The notes under the pieces were generated by a model. It ran no database searches. It was not told the origin of the DNA and worked only from the letters and a program-made list of their open reading frames with translations. Below, in pieces: positions 14,391 through 29,992 of a stretch of 64,000 nt of DNA; position 1 is the stretch's first letter, and each line of letters opens with the position of its first letter. Both the position numbers and the translations under genes were made by a program. Source of the stretch: Amaranthus tricolor (Eukaryota; Streptophyta; Magnoliopsida; Caryophyllales; Amaranthaceae); assembly GCF_026212465.1 (NCBI RefSeq), contig NC_080059.1, positions 19,094,901-19,158,900 of the forward strand, in the 5' to 3' direction.

Positions 14391-17300
14391 AATAATATTT
14401 ACCAAATAGTGTATTGTGCTAAGTTTTGAACAACACAAACCAAGATTGAGCTACTTTATGCGCGAAAGTGCCAAAAAAGATTAAAAACTCACAAAATCGC
14501 AGCCTAACACGTAATTTATATAATATGACTATTATTTTCAATTCTAACCACTTTAACAAAACAATATATACCAAATAGTGTTGTGTGCCAAGTTTCATGC
14601 AAATCAAACCAAGTTTAAACTACTTTATGCGCGAAAGTGCAAAAAAATCTTAAGAACCCATAAAATCGAAACCTAACACGTTATTTCTAGCATATGATTA
14701 TTATTTTTAATTCTAACCATATCAACACCATAATATATATACCAAATAGTTTTGTATGCCAAGTTTCCTGCAAAACAAACCAAGTTTGAGCTACTTTATG
14801 CACGAAAGTGCCATAAAAAGTTAAAAACCCATAAAATCGCAACTCAACTCGTAATTTGTAGAATATGACTATTATTTTCAATTCTTACAAAAACACAATA
14901 ATATATACCAAATAGTGTTGTGTGCCATGTTTCATGCAAAATAAACCAAGTTTGAACTAATTTATGCGCGAAAGCGCCATAAAAGCTTAAAAACCCATAT
15001 AATCACAACTTAACACGTAATTTCTAGCATATGAATATTATTTTATATTATAACCACTTCAACACAATAATATATACCAAATAGTGTTAGGTACCAAGTT
15101 TCTTGCAAAACAAACCAAGTTTGATCTACTTTATGCGCGAAAGTACCAAAAAAGCATAAAAACCCATAAAATCGCAACTTATCACGTAATTTTTAGAGTA
15201 TGACTATGATTTTCAATTCTAACCACTTTAACACAATAATATATACCAAATAGTGTTGTGTGCCAACTTTCGTGCAAAACAAACCATGTTTGAGCTACTT
15301 TATGCGCGAAAGTGCCAAAAAAGCTTTAAAATACATAAAATGGCAACTTAACACGTAATTTGTAGAATATTACTATTATTTTCCATTTTAACCACTTTGA
15401 CACAATAATATATACCGAATAGTGTTGTGTGCCATGTTTCGTGCAAAATAAACCAAATTTGAACTCCTTTATGCACGAAAGTGCCAAAAAAAACTTAAAA
15501 ACACATAATATCGCAACTTAACACGTAATTTCTAGCATATGACTATTATTTTCAATTAAAACCTCTTCAACACAATAATATATACCAAATAATGTTGTGA
15601 GCCAAGTTTCGTGCAAAACAAACCAAGTTTTAAGCTACTTTATGCGCCAAAGTGCCAAAAAATCTTTAAAACCCATGAAATCGCAACTTAACACGTAATT
15701 TTTAGAATATCACTATTATTTTAAATTCTAACCACATCAATACAATAATATATGCCAAATAGTTTAGTGTCCAAAGTTTAATGCAAAACAAACCAAGTTT
15801 GAATTCCTTTATGCACGAAAGTGCCAAAAAACCTTAAAAACTAACAAAATCGCAACTTAACATATAATTTCTAGCATATGACTATTATTTTATAATATAA
15901 CCACTTCAACAAAAAAATATATACCAAATAGTATTGTGTGCCAAGTTTCGTGCAAAACAAACCAAGTTTGAGCTACTTTATGCGCGAAAGTGCAAAAAAA
16001 GCTTAAAACCCATAAAATCGCAACTTAACACGTAATTTCTAGCATATGACAATTATTTTCAATTCTAACCACTTCAACAAAATAATAAATACTAAATAGT
16101 GTTGTGTGCCAAGTTTCGTGCAAAACAAACCAAGTTTGAATTCCTTTATGCACGAAAGTGCTAAAAAAGCTTAAAAACAATAAAATCGCAACTTAATATA
16201 AAATTTCTAGCATATGACTATTATTTTATAATATAACCACTTCAACAAAAAAATATGTACCAAATAGTGTTGTGTGCCAAGTTTCGTGCAAAACAAACCA
16301 AGTTTGAGCTACTTTATGCGCGAAAGTGGCAAAAAAGCATAAAAACCCATAACATCGCAACTTAACACACAATTTCTAGCATATGACTATTATTTTTAAT
16401 TCTAACCACTTCAACACAATAATATACACCAAAAAGTTTTTTTTGCCAAGTTTCCAGCAAAACAAACCAAGTTTGAGCTACTTTACGCACGAATAAAAAT
16501 CCATAAAATCGCAACTTAACACGAAATTACCAAGTTTCCAGCAAAACAAACCAACATAATAATATATACCAAATAGTGTTGTGTCCCAAGTTTTTGGCAA
16601 AACAAACCAAGTTTGAGCTTCTTTGTGCGCGAAAGTGCCAGAAAAGCTTTAAAACGCATAAAATAACAACTTAACACGAAATTTCTAGAATATGACTTTA
16701 ATTTTGAATTACTTAACACAATAATATATACCAAATAGTGTTGTGTGCCAAGTTTCGTGCAAAACAAACCAAGTTTGAGCTACTTTATGTGCGAAAGTTC
16801 CAAAAAAGCTTAAAACCCATAAAATCACAACATAACTCGTAATCTCTAGAATATGACTATTATTTTCAATTCTAACCACTTTAACACAATAATATATACT
16901 AAATAGTGTTGTGTGCCAAGTTTCGTGCAAAACATACGAAGTTTGAACTACTTTATGTGCAAAAGTGCCAAAAAAGCTTAAAAGCCAATAAAATCGCAAC
17001 TTAACACGTAATTTCTAGAATATGACAATTATTTTTATTTCTAACAACTTAAACACAATAACATATACGAAATACCGTTGTGTGCTAAGTTTCGTGCAAA
17101 ACAAACCAAGTTTGAACTAATTTATGCGAGAAAGTGCCAAAAAAGCTTAAAAACCCTTAAAATCCCAACTGAACACGTAATTTCTAGCGTATGATTATTA
17201 TTTTATATTAAAACCACTTCAACACAATAATATATACCAAATAGTGTTGTGTGCCAAGTTTCGTGCAAAACAAACCAAGTTCGAGCTACTTTATGCGCGA

Positions 17301-20300
17301 AAGTTTGAAAAAAGCTTTAAAACGCATAAATTCACAACTTAACACGTAATTTCAAGAATATGACTATAATTTGGAATTCTAACCACTTAACAAAATAATA
17401 TATACCAAATAGTGTTGTGTGCCAAGTTTCGTGCAAAACAAACCAAGTTTGAACTACTTTATGCGTGAAAGTGGCAAAAAAGCTTATAAACCCATAAAAT
17501 CATAACTTAACACGTAATTTCTAGCATATGACTATTATTTTTAATTCTAACCACTTCTACAGGATAATATATACCAAATAGTTTTGTGTGCCAAGTAAAT
17601 TGCAAAACAAACCAAGTTTGAGCTACTTAACGCACGAAAATGCCAAAAAACTTAAAAACTTTTAAAATCGCAACTTAACAAGTAATTTCTAACATATGAC
17701 TATTATTTTCAATTCTAACCACTTCAAAACAATAATATATACCAAAAAGTGTTGTGTGCCAAGTTTCATGCAAAACAAACCAAGTTTGAGTTACTTTACG
17801 CACGAAAGTGCCAAAAAAACTTAAAAACCCATAAAATCGCAACTTAACACGTAATTTCTAACATATGACTATTATTTTCAATTCTAACCACTTCAAGACA
17901 ATAATATATACCAAATAGTTTTCTGTGCCTAGTTTTGTGCAAAACAAACCAAGTTTGAGCTACTTTATGCGCGAAAAAGCTAAAAAAGCTTTAAAACCTA
18001 GAAAATCGCAACTTAATACATAATTTGTAGAATATGACTAGTATTTTCAATTCTAACCATTTTAACATAATAATATATCCCATATAGTGTTGTGTGCCAA
18101 GTTTCGTGCAAAACAAACCAAGTTTGAACTACTTTACCCACGAAAGTGCCAAAAAAGCTTAAAAACCCATAAAATCGCAACTTAACAAGTAATTTCTAAC
18201 ATATGACTATTATTTTCAATTCTAACCACTTCAACACAATAATATATACCAAATAGTGTTGTGTGCCAAGTTTCATGCAAAACAAACAAAATTTGAGCTC
18301 CTTTATGCGTGAAAGTTCCAAAAAAGAATAAAAACTCATAAAATCTCAACTTAGCACGTAATTTCTAGCATATGACTATTATTTTCAATTCTAACCACAT
18401 CAATATAATAATATACACCAAATGGTGTTGTGTGCCAAGTTTCATGCAAAACAAACCAAGTTTGAGCTTCTTTATGCGTGAGAGAGCCAAAAAAGATTAA
18501 AAACCCATAAAATTGCAACTTAGCACGTAATTTCTAGCATATGACTATTATTTTGATTTCTAACCACTTCAACACAATAATATATATCAAATGGAGTTGT
18601 GTGCCAAGTTTCGTACAAAACAAACCAAGTTTCAACTTTATGCGCGACAATGCAAAAAAAGCTAAAAACAAAAAAAATCGCCACTTGGGATCTAATATCT
18701 ACCATATGACTATTATTTACAATTCATACCACTTCAACACAATAATATATACCAAATAGTGTTGTGTCCCAAGTTTCATGCAAAACAAACCAGGTTAGAG
18801 CAACTTTATGTGCGAAAGTGCCAAAAAAGCATAAAAACCCATAAAATCGCAACTTAACACGTAATTTCTTGCATATTACTATTATTTTCAATTCTAACCA
18901 CTTCAACACAATAATATATATACCAAATAATGTTGTGTGCCAAGTTTCGTGCAAAACAAACAAAGTTTGAGCTTCTTTATGCGTGAAAGTGCCAAAAAAG
19001 ATTGAAAACTCATAAAATTGCAACTTAGCACGTAATATCTAGCATATGACTATTATTTTCAATTCTAACCACTTCAACACAATACTATACACCAAATAGT
19101 GTTATATGCAAAGTTTCGTGCAAAACAAACCAAGTTTGAGCTTCTTAATGCGTGAAAGTGCCAAAAAAGATTTAAAACCTATAAAATTGCAACTTAGCAC
19201 GTAATTTATAGCATATGACTATTATTTTCAATTCTAACCACTTCAACACAATAATATATATCAATTAGAGTTGTGTGTCAAGTTTCTTACAAAACAAACC
19301 AAGCTTGAGCAACTTTATCCGCGACAGTGCCACAAAAGCTTAAAAACACAAAAAATCGCTACTTAGCATGTAATATCTACCATATGACTATTAATTTCAA
19401 TTCATACCACTTCAGCACAATAATATATACCAAATAGTGTTGTGTGCCAAGTTTCATGCAGAACAAACCAGGTTTGAGCAACTTTATGCGCAAAAGTACC
19501 AAAAAAGCTTAAAAACCCATAAAATCGCAACTTAACACGTAATTTCTAGCATATGACTATTATATTCTAATCTAACCACTTCAACACTTAATATATACCA
19601 AATAGTATTGTGTGCCAAGTTTTGTACAAAACAAACCATGTTTGTGCTACTTTATGCGCGACAGTGACAAAAAAGCTTAAAAACCCAAAAAATCGCAACT
19701 TATCATGTAATTTCTACCACATGAATATTATTTTAAAATCTAACCACTTCAACACTTAATATATACCAAATAGTGTTGTGTGCCAAATTCCGTGCAAAAC
19801 AAACCAAGTTTGAGCTACTTTATGCGCGAAAGTGCCATAAAATCTAAAAAATGCATAAAATCGAGACATAGCATGTAATTTCTAGCATATGAATATCATT
19901 TTCAATTCTAATCACTTCAACACAATAATATATACCAAATAGTGTTGTGTGCTAAGTTTCGTGCAAAACAAACTATGTTTGAGCAACTTTATGCGCAAAA
20001 GTGCCAAAAAAGCTTTAAAAAAACTCATAAAATCGCAACTTAGTACGTAATTTCTAGAATATGACTATTATTTTCAATTCAAACCACTTAAACACAATAA
20101 TATATACCAAATAGTATTGTGTGCCAAGTTTTGTACAAAACAAACCATGTTTGAGCTACTTTATGCGCGACAGTGCCAAAAAAGCTTAAAAACCCAAAAA
20201 ATCGCAACTTATCATGTAATTTCTAGCACATGACTATTATTTTAAAATCTAACCACTTCAACACTTAATATATACCAAATAGTGTTGTGTGCCAAATTCC

Positions 20301-21378
20301 GTGCAAAACAAACCAAGTTTGAGCTACTTTATGCGCGAAAGTGCCATAAAATCTAAAAAATGCATAAAATCGAGACATAGCATGTAATTTCTAGCATATG
20401 AATATCATTTTCAATTCTAATCACTTCAACACAATAATATATACCAAATAGTGTTGTGTGCTAAGTTTCGTGCAAAACAAACTATGTTTGAGGAACTTTA
20501 TGCGCGAAAGTGTCAAAAAAGCTTAAAAAAACTCATAAAATCGCAACTTAGCCGTAATTTCTAGCATATGACTATTATTTTCAATTCAAACCACTTAAAT
20601 ACAATAATATATACCAAATAGTGTTCTGTGCCAAGTTTCGTGCAACACAAACCACGTTTGAGCTAATTTATGCGCGAAAGTGCCAAAAAAGCTTAAAAAC
20701 CCATAAAATTGCAACTTAAAATGTAATTTCTGGCATATGACTATTATTTTCAATTATAACCACTTCAACAGAATAATATATACCAAATAGTGTTCTGTGC
20801 CAAGTTTTATACAAAATTAACCAAGTTTGAGCAACTTTATGCGCAAAAGTGCCAAAAAAGCTTTAAAACCCATAAAATCGCAACTTCAAACTAGCATATG
20901 ACTATTATTTTCAATTCTAACCACTTCAATATAATAATTTATACCAAATAGTGTTGTTTATCAAGTTTCGTGCAAAACATACCAAGTTTGAGCTACTTTA
21001 TGCGCGAAAGTGCCAAAAAAGCTTTAAAACCCATAAAATCGCAACTTAACACGTAGTTTGTAGCATATGACTATTATTTTCAATTATAAACACTTCAACA
21101 AAAAAATAGATACCAAATAGTGTTGTGTGCCAAGTTTCTTCAATATAAACCAAGTTTGAGCTACTTTATGCTCGAAAGTGCCAAAAAAGCTTAAAAACCA
21201 ATAAAATCGCAACTTAGCACGTAATTTCTAGCATATGACTATTATTTTCAATTCTATCCACTACAGCACAATCATATATATCAAACAGGTTTGTGTGCCA
21301 AGTTTCGTGCAAAACAAATCAAGTTTGAGCTACTTTATACGCGAAAGTCCAAAAAAAAGCTTAAAAACCCATAAATCG
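14391..21378. repeat. Diverged satellite monomers at the array edge
   Basis: Monomers remain in register at about 167-170 bp, but neighbours differ by many substitutions and small indels. No 1337-bp or 1519-bp period can be followed. One visibly shortened stretch lies at about 16490-16560, where most of a monomer is missing. This is the expected appearance of an array margin no longer homogenised by unequal exchange. Confidence 0.85.
19600..20590. repeat. Local 3-monomer (509-bp) tandem duplication in the diverged zone
   Basis: A stretch beginning tagtattgtgtgccaagttt near 19607 recurs near 20116, an offset of 509 bp or three monomers. The copies share rare variants: ttgtacaaaacaaaccatg, then aattccgtgc, then tcgagacatagcatg. 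It is a recent small amplification in otherwise old satellite. Confidence 0.75.
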
Positions 21379-24829
<3,451 letters not shown>

Positions 24830-24895
24830 TGTATATCAGTACATGAAAGAGTATGAATAGAAATATATTAGAACATAGGAACGTAAATTCAATTC

Positions 24896-25045
24896 TATGA
24901 CTATGACTATGATTTACAATTCTAACCACTTCAACACAATAATATATACCAAATAGTGTTGTGTGCCAAGTTTCTTGCAGAAAAAACCAAGTTTGAGCTA
25001 CTTTATTCGTGAAAGTTCCAAAACAACTTTAAAAACCTTAAAATT
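24896..25045. repeat. Solitary satellite monomer inside the CACTA element
   Basis: About 150 bp closely matches one unit of the 1-21378 array in the same orientation. It has ctatgactatgatttacaat, then ccacttcaacacaataata, then gtgttgtgtgccaagtttct, then gtttgagctactttattcg and a degenerate aaaacaacttt. It lies between the end of the TNP2 gene (25123) and the start of the second gene (24829), some 3.5 kb from the array edge. Resemblance is to the diverged edge monomers rather than the homogenised HOR. No target duplication is obvious. Confidence 0.93.
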
Positions 25046-25122
25046 CATACCTTGTGAATCACTTAATTTAAATATAGTCCTTTTGTGTGATCTACACGCA
25101 TATAACCAACATCTACATCATC

Positions 25123-28100
25123 TTAATCCACTGAAATTGGATTGATAAAGGGCGGAGAGTCTTCAAAAGCTTCATATCCTTCCTCATCCTCAACATCACC
25201 TATACCAAGGATGCTTCTTTTTCCCGGTACAACAATAGACCATTTTTTATCAGACGGGTCTACAATTTAGAATACTTGCTTGGCTTGTGCGACTAGTATC
25301 AATGGCTCCTCACTATCACGCAAACGAGCTAAGTCTACAAGAGTGAATCCACATGGGTCGTCATTTTTTATGCATCGTCGATTATTATCTACCCACTTAC
25401 ATTTGAAAAGACCAATAGTCAAAGTAGAGTAGTCAAGCTCCCATATTTCATGTACCCGCCCGTAGTATACCAATTTAACATCAACCGGCGCTTGATCCTT
25501 AGCACTCACGTAAAATGTAGATGACGCCAAAATAGAAACCCCACTATTCTGTAGATAAATTGACTTCTTATCTTGACCCTCAGTCCAAAATGTGAAGCCA
25601 TTGACATCGTAACCCTCATATTTGTTGAAAACATCACGAGCTCCAAAAGCTAACCACTTAACAATTTTCGATACACCCTTAAGTTCTTCACTTATTACTC
25701 AATCATGAAACCAATCAATAAACGTCTTGTTATGCAACTACAATAATATCCTATCCCTTTTACAAGGATATTTTGCGCGCAATATATCTAAATGCTCACT
25801 CAAAAAAGGATGGACTTCAGGAATATGATGCAACACATACAAGTGTGCTTGTAGAAGACAGTCTCGAGGAGGTGTGATCGATTTGGAGCCAATTGTTCCT
25901 TTTCCCTCATGCCTTTCTTCATGTCGAGAGGTGGGAAGTCCAATAGGCTTTGCCATGGCTAAATACTTGGCTATAAAGTTACTAATCTCATTGCTCACAG
26001 TGCCTTGAACCATACTCCTTTTGGGTTGTGCAGGATTCATCACCTTGTTTTGTAAAACACCCATGTGTCTTTCAAAAGGATAACACCACCTTAAAAAAAC
26101 TGGACCCAAAAGCTTGATCTCACGAACGAGATGGACAATAAGATGAACCATTATGTCAAAGAAAGAAGGAGGAAAATACATCTCAAACTTGCATAAAGTT
26201 ACAATCACGTCGACTTGCAGAGCATCAATTTTAAAAGGATTAAGAACTTTACTACAAATTGTGTTGAAGAACGAACACAGCTCGGTAAAAGCTAATCTCA
26301 CATGTTTTGGCAGTATTCCACGGATTGCAATTGGTAAGAACACTTACATCATTACATAGCAATCGTGAGATTTCATGCTTCCCAAATTCAACTCACCATT
26401 TAGGGTCACGAATCTCTTCATGTTGGATGAGTACCCAGACGGAACCTTAATGCCATACAAAGACTCACAAAATGCCCGTTTCTCTGCTTTGGACAATGTG
26501 TAGCAAGCTGGAGGAAAATAAACTTTGTCATTACTTATCTTCTTCTTACCGCCCTTTCCATTAATACTGCCACCAACTTCATCAACTCTATTTTCTTTTC
26601 TTACTCACCTTAACATGTGCCCACAACTCCAGACGAAGACCCTTACATTCAAATCAATCTCGTACGGCCCTAACATCCTTTGTCTTACCTGGAATGTTCA
26701 TGAGAGTCCCGAGTATGGCATTGCATACATTTTTCTTTATATGCATAACGTCAAGATAATGCCTAACCTGTAGATCTCTCCAATATGGGAGCTTCCAAAA
26801 GATTGATTCTTTTTTCCATAATCGGTCTTCACCCCCTTGCACTTGCCTTTTGCCAAATACAGTCTCAACTCCCTTAACATGTTCATAAACCTCATAATCG
26901 GTCAACGGTCAACGAGCTACACGGTCCTCAACCTCCCCGTCGAACATCTTCTTCTTCTTACGATATTGGTGATCTCATGGGAGGAACTTTCGATGGTGCA
27001 TGAATACGTGTTTGCACTTAGGAATCCACGTGGATTCCATGTCATCAATACATATTGGGCATGCTTTCTTCCCTTTGTTCTTATACCCCGATAAGTTGCC
27101 ATATGTCGGAAAATCATTAATGGTGCGTAAAAGCATTACACGAAAGGTGAACTCCTCATTAGCATATGCATCAAACACGGTATCGCCTTCATCCCACATC
27201 TTTCTCAAATCCTCAACGAGACGTGCAAGATATACATCTATGTCATTGCCATGTTGTTTAGAACCCGAGATAAGAAGCGAAAGCATAATATACTTACGCT
27301 TCATACACAACAAAGGTGGCAAATTATAGATCACTAACAGTACTGGCCAAGTACTATGTTGAGAACTAAGATTTCCGAATAGGTTCATTCCATCCGTACA
27401 CAGTCCGAGCCTTAAATTACGAACCTCATCCCCAAAAGTCTTATGCAACCTATCAATACTCTTCCACTCCGGAGAATCAGATGGATGTGTGAGCAAGTGA
27501 CCTTTCTTCACCCTTTCTGCATGCCACCTCAAATTTAACTTATCTTTCTTTATAGAAAACAAGTGCTTGAATCTAGGTATTATTGGAAGATATCACAATA
27601 CCTTAGCCGGGGGCCCTTTAGCATCACCAGCCCCTTTACGCTTGTAGCGCAATAAGCCACACCTAGGACACTCTTCTAAGTTCTCGTTTTCATGCCGATA
27701 CAATACACAATCATTCAAACACGCATGAATCTTCTCGTACTCTAAGCCGAAAGGACACATGAGCTTTTTGGCATAATATGTCGACTTTGGAAGTTCATTT
27801 CCCTCAGGAAGCATCTCACCTAACTTTTCTAATAACATTGTGAAACTAGTGTCACTCCAATTGAACTTTGACTTAATGTTGAAAATTGTCAACACTGCTG
27901 TTAGTTTGGTGAACTTTGTACATCCAGGGAACAAAGGCTTTTGAGAAGCCTCTGTCAACAAGTCAAAAACACGAGGACGTTTTCCAAACTCATCCTCAAC
28001 TCCCTCCATCATCTCATCAACACGATCCACATCCTCATCGACGTTCTCTTCATCTGTCTCATACCCATCAACATGATCTACTACATCCTCATTGACATTA

Positions 28101-28390
28101 GCCACATTATTGACGTCCTCAACAACACTTTTCTCTATGTAAACTCCCTCCTCACTATGCCAAACCCAAACATGATGTTGAGGCCTAAACCCACGTCGAA
28201 GTATGTGCTCCCTAAGGATATCAACACTATCTACCTTTGATACATTGCCACAAGTGACACATGGGCAATAAAAATCAACTCCCCCCGTCCTAACTTGATG
28301 TTCAACCGCAATACTACAAAATTCTAATACGCCATTAGTAAATTCTGACGATTCAATGCTTCCATACATCCAACAACGATCTTTTGTCAT
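25123..28390 (-). pseudogene. CACTA transposase (TNP2-like) with Transpos_assoc, DUF4218 and DUF4216 regions
   Basis: Reads 28390 to 25123 on the minus strand. The N-terminus (WMYGSIESSEF, YCPCVTCGN, GFRPQHHVW) is the transposase-associated zinc-like domain. CLNDCVLYRHENENLEECPRC and RLGLCTDGMNLFGN mark the TNP2 core, including the DG of the catalytic region. YLDVMHIKKNVCNAILGTL follows at ~26730. DUF4218 is seen as LCKFEMYFPPSFFDIMVHL at ~26150, and DUF4216 as HEIWELDYSTL and LFKCKWVDNNR at ~25400. The frame is otherwise co-linear but stopped at 27593 (KVL*YLPII), 26975 (KFLP*DHQYR), 26909, 26654, 26344 (VMM*VFLP), 25738, 25699 and 25267. A functional protein is excluded. In life such a protein binds the subterminal repeats and excises the element. 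Confidence 0.9.
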
Positions 28391-29271
28391 CCTAATTAGT
28401 GTGGTTAATTAATTCAAAACAAGATTAATAACAACTTTTAACATATATACTTAACAAACTCTAATTAACCACAAAATTAAGTAATAATCATTCATTTAAC
28501 CCTAGTTTACAATATTAATAGTAAACCATCATAATCTATAAATTGTTCAAAAAATATGTATATTCTAATAAGAAGATTTTTTTAACCCAAGTAATAATAA
28601 ATTTAACCATAAACAACCCTAATTAAACCTAATTTACAAACTATAAAAAAATTATGATAAATTTAAAACTTAAAAACCACAATTACATACAAATAACAAA
28701 TTACTTAAAAATATAACAAAACATGAAATGTATGATAAATTTAAAACTTAAAAACAACAACTACATACACATTGATAAATTATGATAAATTTAAACCTAT
28801 TTTACATAATCAAAATGAAAATTATACCTTGAATTTTCGTGGGTTTTGGGTTGTGTATAACCTATACAATGAAAAAGAAATTAGTATAAAAAAAACTAAG
28901 CCCTAAAACACAATTAATGAAGCTTGAACAACAATGGGTTTGAGAACTAAGCTTTAAAAAATTATACCTTGAACAAGAGCAAGAACTAAGCCCATTTCGT
29001 GGGTTTTTCGTGGGTTTAAGAAGAGTAACAAAAATGTACGTACAGTCGTGCAGTTTGAAGCAGTAGATGATGAAGAAGAGCAACAATGATGAAGAAGAGC
29101 AAGAACAAAGACGATGAAGAAGAGGAATTGAAGAGAAGAAACAATCATGGGTTTTTTGAAGAGGGTTTTGAAAGAGAATGAAACAGTCGTGTTTTTGAAC
29201 AATGAAACAGCAGAATGAAGAATGAATGTTTTGCAGTTTAACGTTAAAAGGCGGGTTTTTGAAGAGGTTAT
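28391..29271. other. CACTA 5' non-coding region
   Basis: Non-coding stretch between the transposase start and the right terminal repeats. It is AT-rich to about 28850, then purine-rich (GAAGAAGAG runs) on the plus strand to about 29250. I see no supported gene. Open frames here are low-complexity Ser/Phe/Leu translations of the GAAGAA tracts. Confidence 0.6.
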
Positions 29272-29455
29272 ATGTTGCGGGCAAAGCAAAAACCGCAGCA
29301 TTTGATGATCCACAAGCTTATATGTTGCGGGCTACTAGGAAACCGCAGCATTTGTTGACTATTTTTTTTTCCTAATTCTTTTTCCTATTTATTGCTGCGT
29401 ATAATAAAAACCACAGCAAATGATTAGCAGCAGATACCTTTTTTTCTCACTAGTG
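29272..29455. repeat. CACTA right terminal inverted repeat and subterminal repeats
   Basis: Three pairs of tgttgcggg / accgcagca type motifs occur at about 29273-29302, 29321-29350 and 29391-29420. Each pair is arranged as a small inverted repeat, and the stretch ends in cagatacctt, poly-T and ctcactagtg. Such motif clusters are the usual TNP-binding regions of En/Spm elements. The next bases, aat (29456-29458), would be one copy of the 3-bp target duplication, but the left copy is lost. Confidence 0.8.
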
Positions 29456-29654
29456 AATAGACTTCCTTTCAATTATGAAAACAAAGGTCACATTAATATC
29501 ACATTCACGGGTTAACATTATGGATGTGTGTGGTTTGGATATGAATCGTGTCTAATAAAACAAAGGTTAATCAATACTTGAGATTATTGTAGGAAAATTA
29601 GATAAAAATTGAATTATTATGAATAGTTTTTCTTTTAAATAAATCATTTCTTTA

Positions 29655-29945
29655 AGGAGGAGAGGCAAACTAGGCTATTTAAGAAATAAGTGTGAGCTTT
29701 GTTCCGATGAAGCAGGAGATATTCTTCATGTCGTTAGAGATTGTGTGTTTGTTAAAGAGGCTTGGGCTCATACAAATTTTGTTTTACCAATAGATTTCTT
29801 TAATGCTAGTTCTTTTCGGAACTGGTTACGTGCTATATTATATGCTTGTAACAGTAGAAAAGCCGCTTTGTGTATTTTATTTTTTTTGCTTGGCGCCTTT
29901 GGGGTGATAGAAATGATAGAGTTTTTGGAATGATATTTTAGTGCA
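29655..29945 (+). pseudogene. LINE remnant: reverse-transcriptase zinc-binding (zf-RVT) domain
   Basis: The plus frame gives LGYLRNKCELCSDEAGD, ILHVVRDCVFVKEAW and NWLRAILYAC. The C-x2-C ... H-x4-C arrangement (CELC, H in ILHV, C in RDC) followed by a W-rich stretch is the zf-RVT module found C-terminal to plant LINE reverse transcriptases. It then reads LGAFGVIE in frame, whereas a +1 shift gives the expected W-GDRNDRVFG, so a frameshift lies near 29900. No RT core is present upstream; only a tail fragment remains. Confidence 0.75.
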
Positions 29946-29992
29946 TGTTTAATTTCTTTTGTAACAGGTACAAGCTTATGTTCAAGAATGGG

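Larger units (their letters stand above)
1..21378. repeat. Satellite DNA array, ~167-bp monomer, edge of a larger array
   Basis: Continuous head-to-tail tandem repeat with a monomer of about 165-170 bp. Landmarks recur in every unit: gcatatgactattatttt, then taatatataccaaatag, then gtgttgtgtgccaagtttcg, then gcgcgaaagtgccaaaaaag followed by a HindIII site in most units. The unit is AT-rich and contains a CAAAAA run of the kind common in plant satellites, and its length is close to that of one nucleosome. The array is already running at base 1, so its left end lies outside the window. It stops abruptly at about 21378. No gene, centromeric retrotransposon or other insertion interrupts it. Whether it is centromeric cannot be read from the sequence alone. 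Confidence 0.97.

Noticed and set aside
1..21378. CRISPR-like array (regular repeats)
   Set aside because: There are no unique spacers between short repeats; the whole 167-bp unit repeats. The window is plant DNA.
1..21378. CENP-B box in the satellite
   Set aside because: I looked for the TTCG....A..CGGG pattern; none is convincing in the monomers.
28862..29313. Overlapping 119- and 140-codon minus-strand frames
   Set aside because: Low-complexity translation of GAAGAA-rich CACTA subterminal DNA with no domain.
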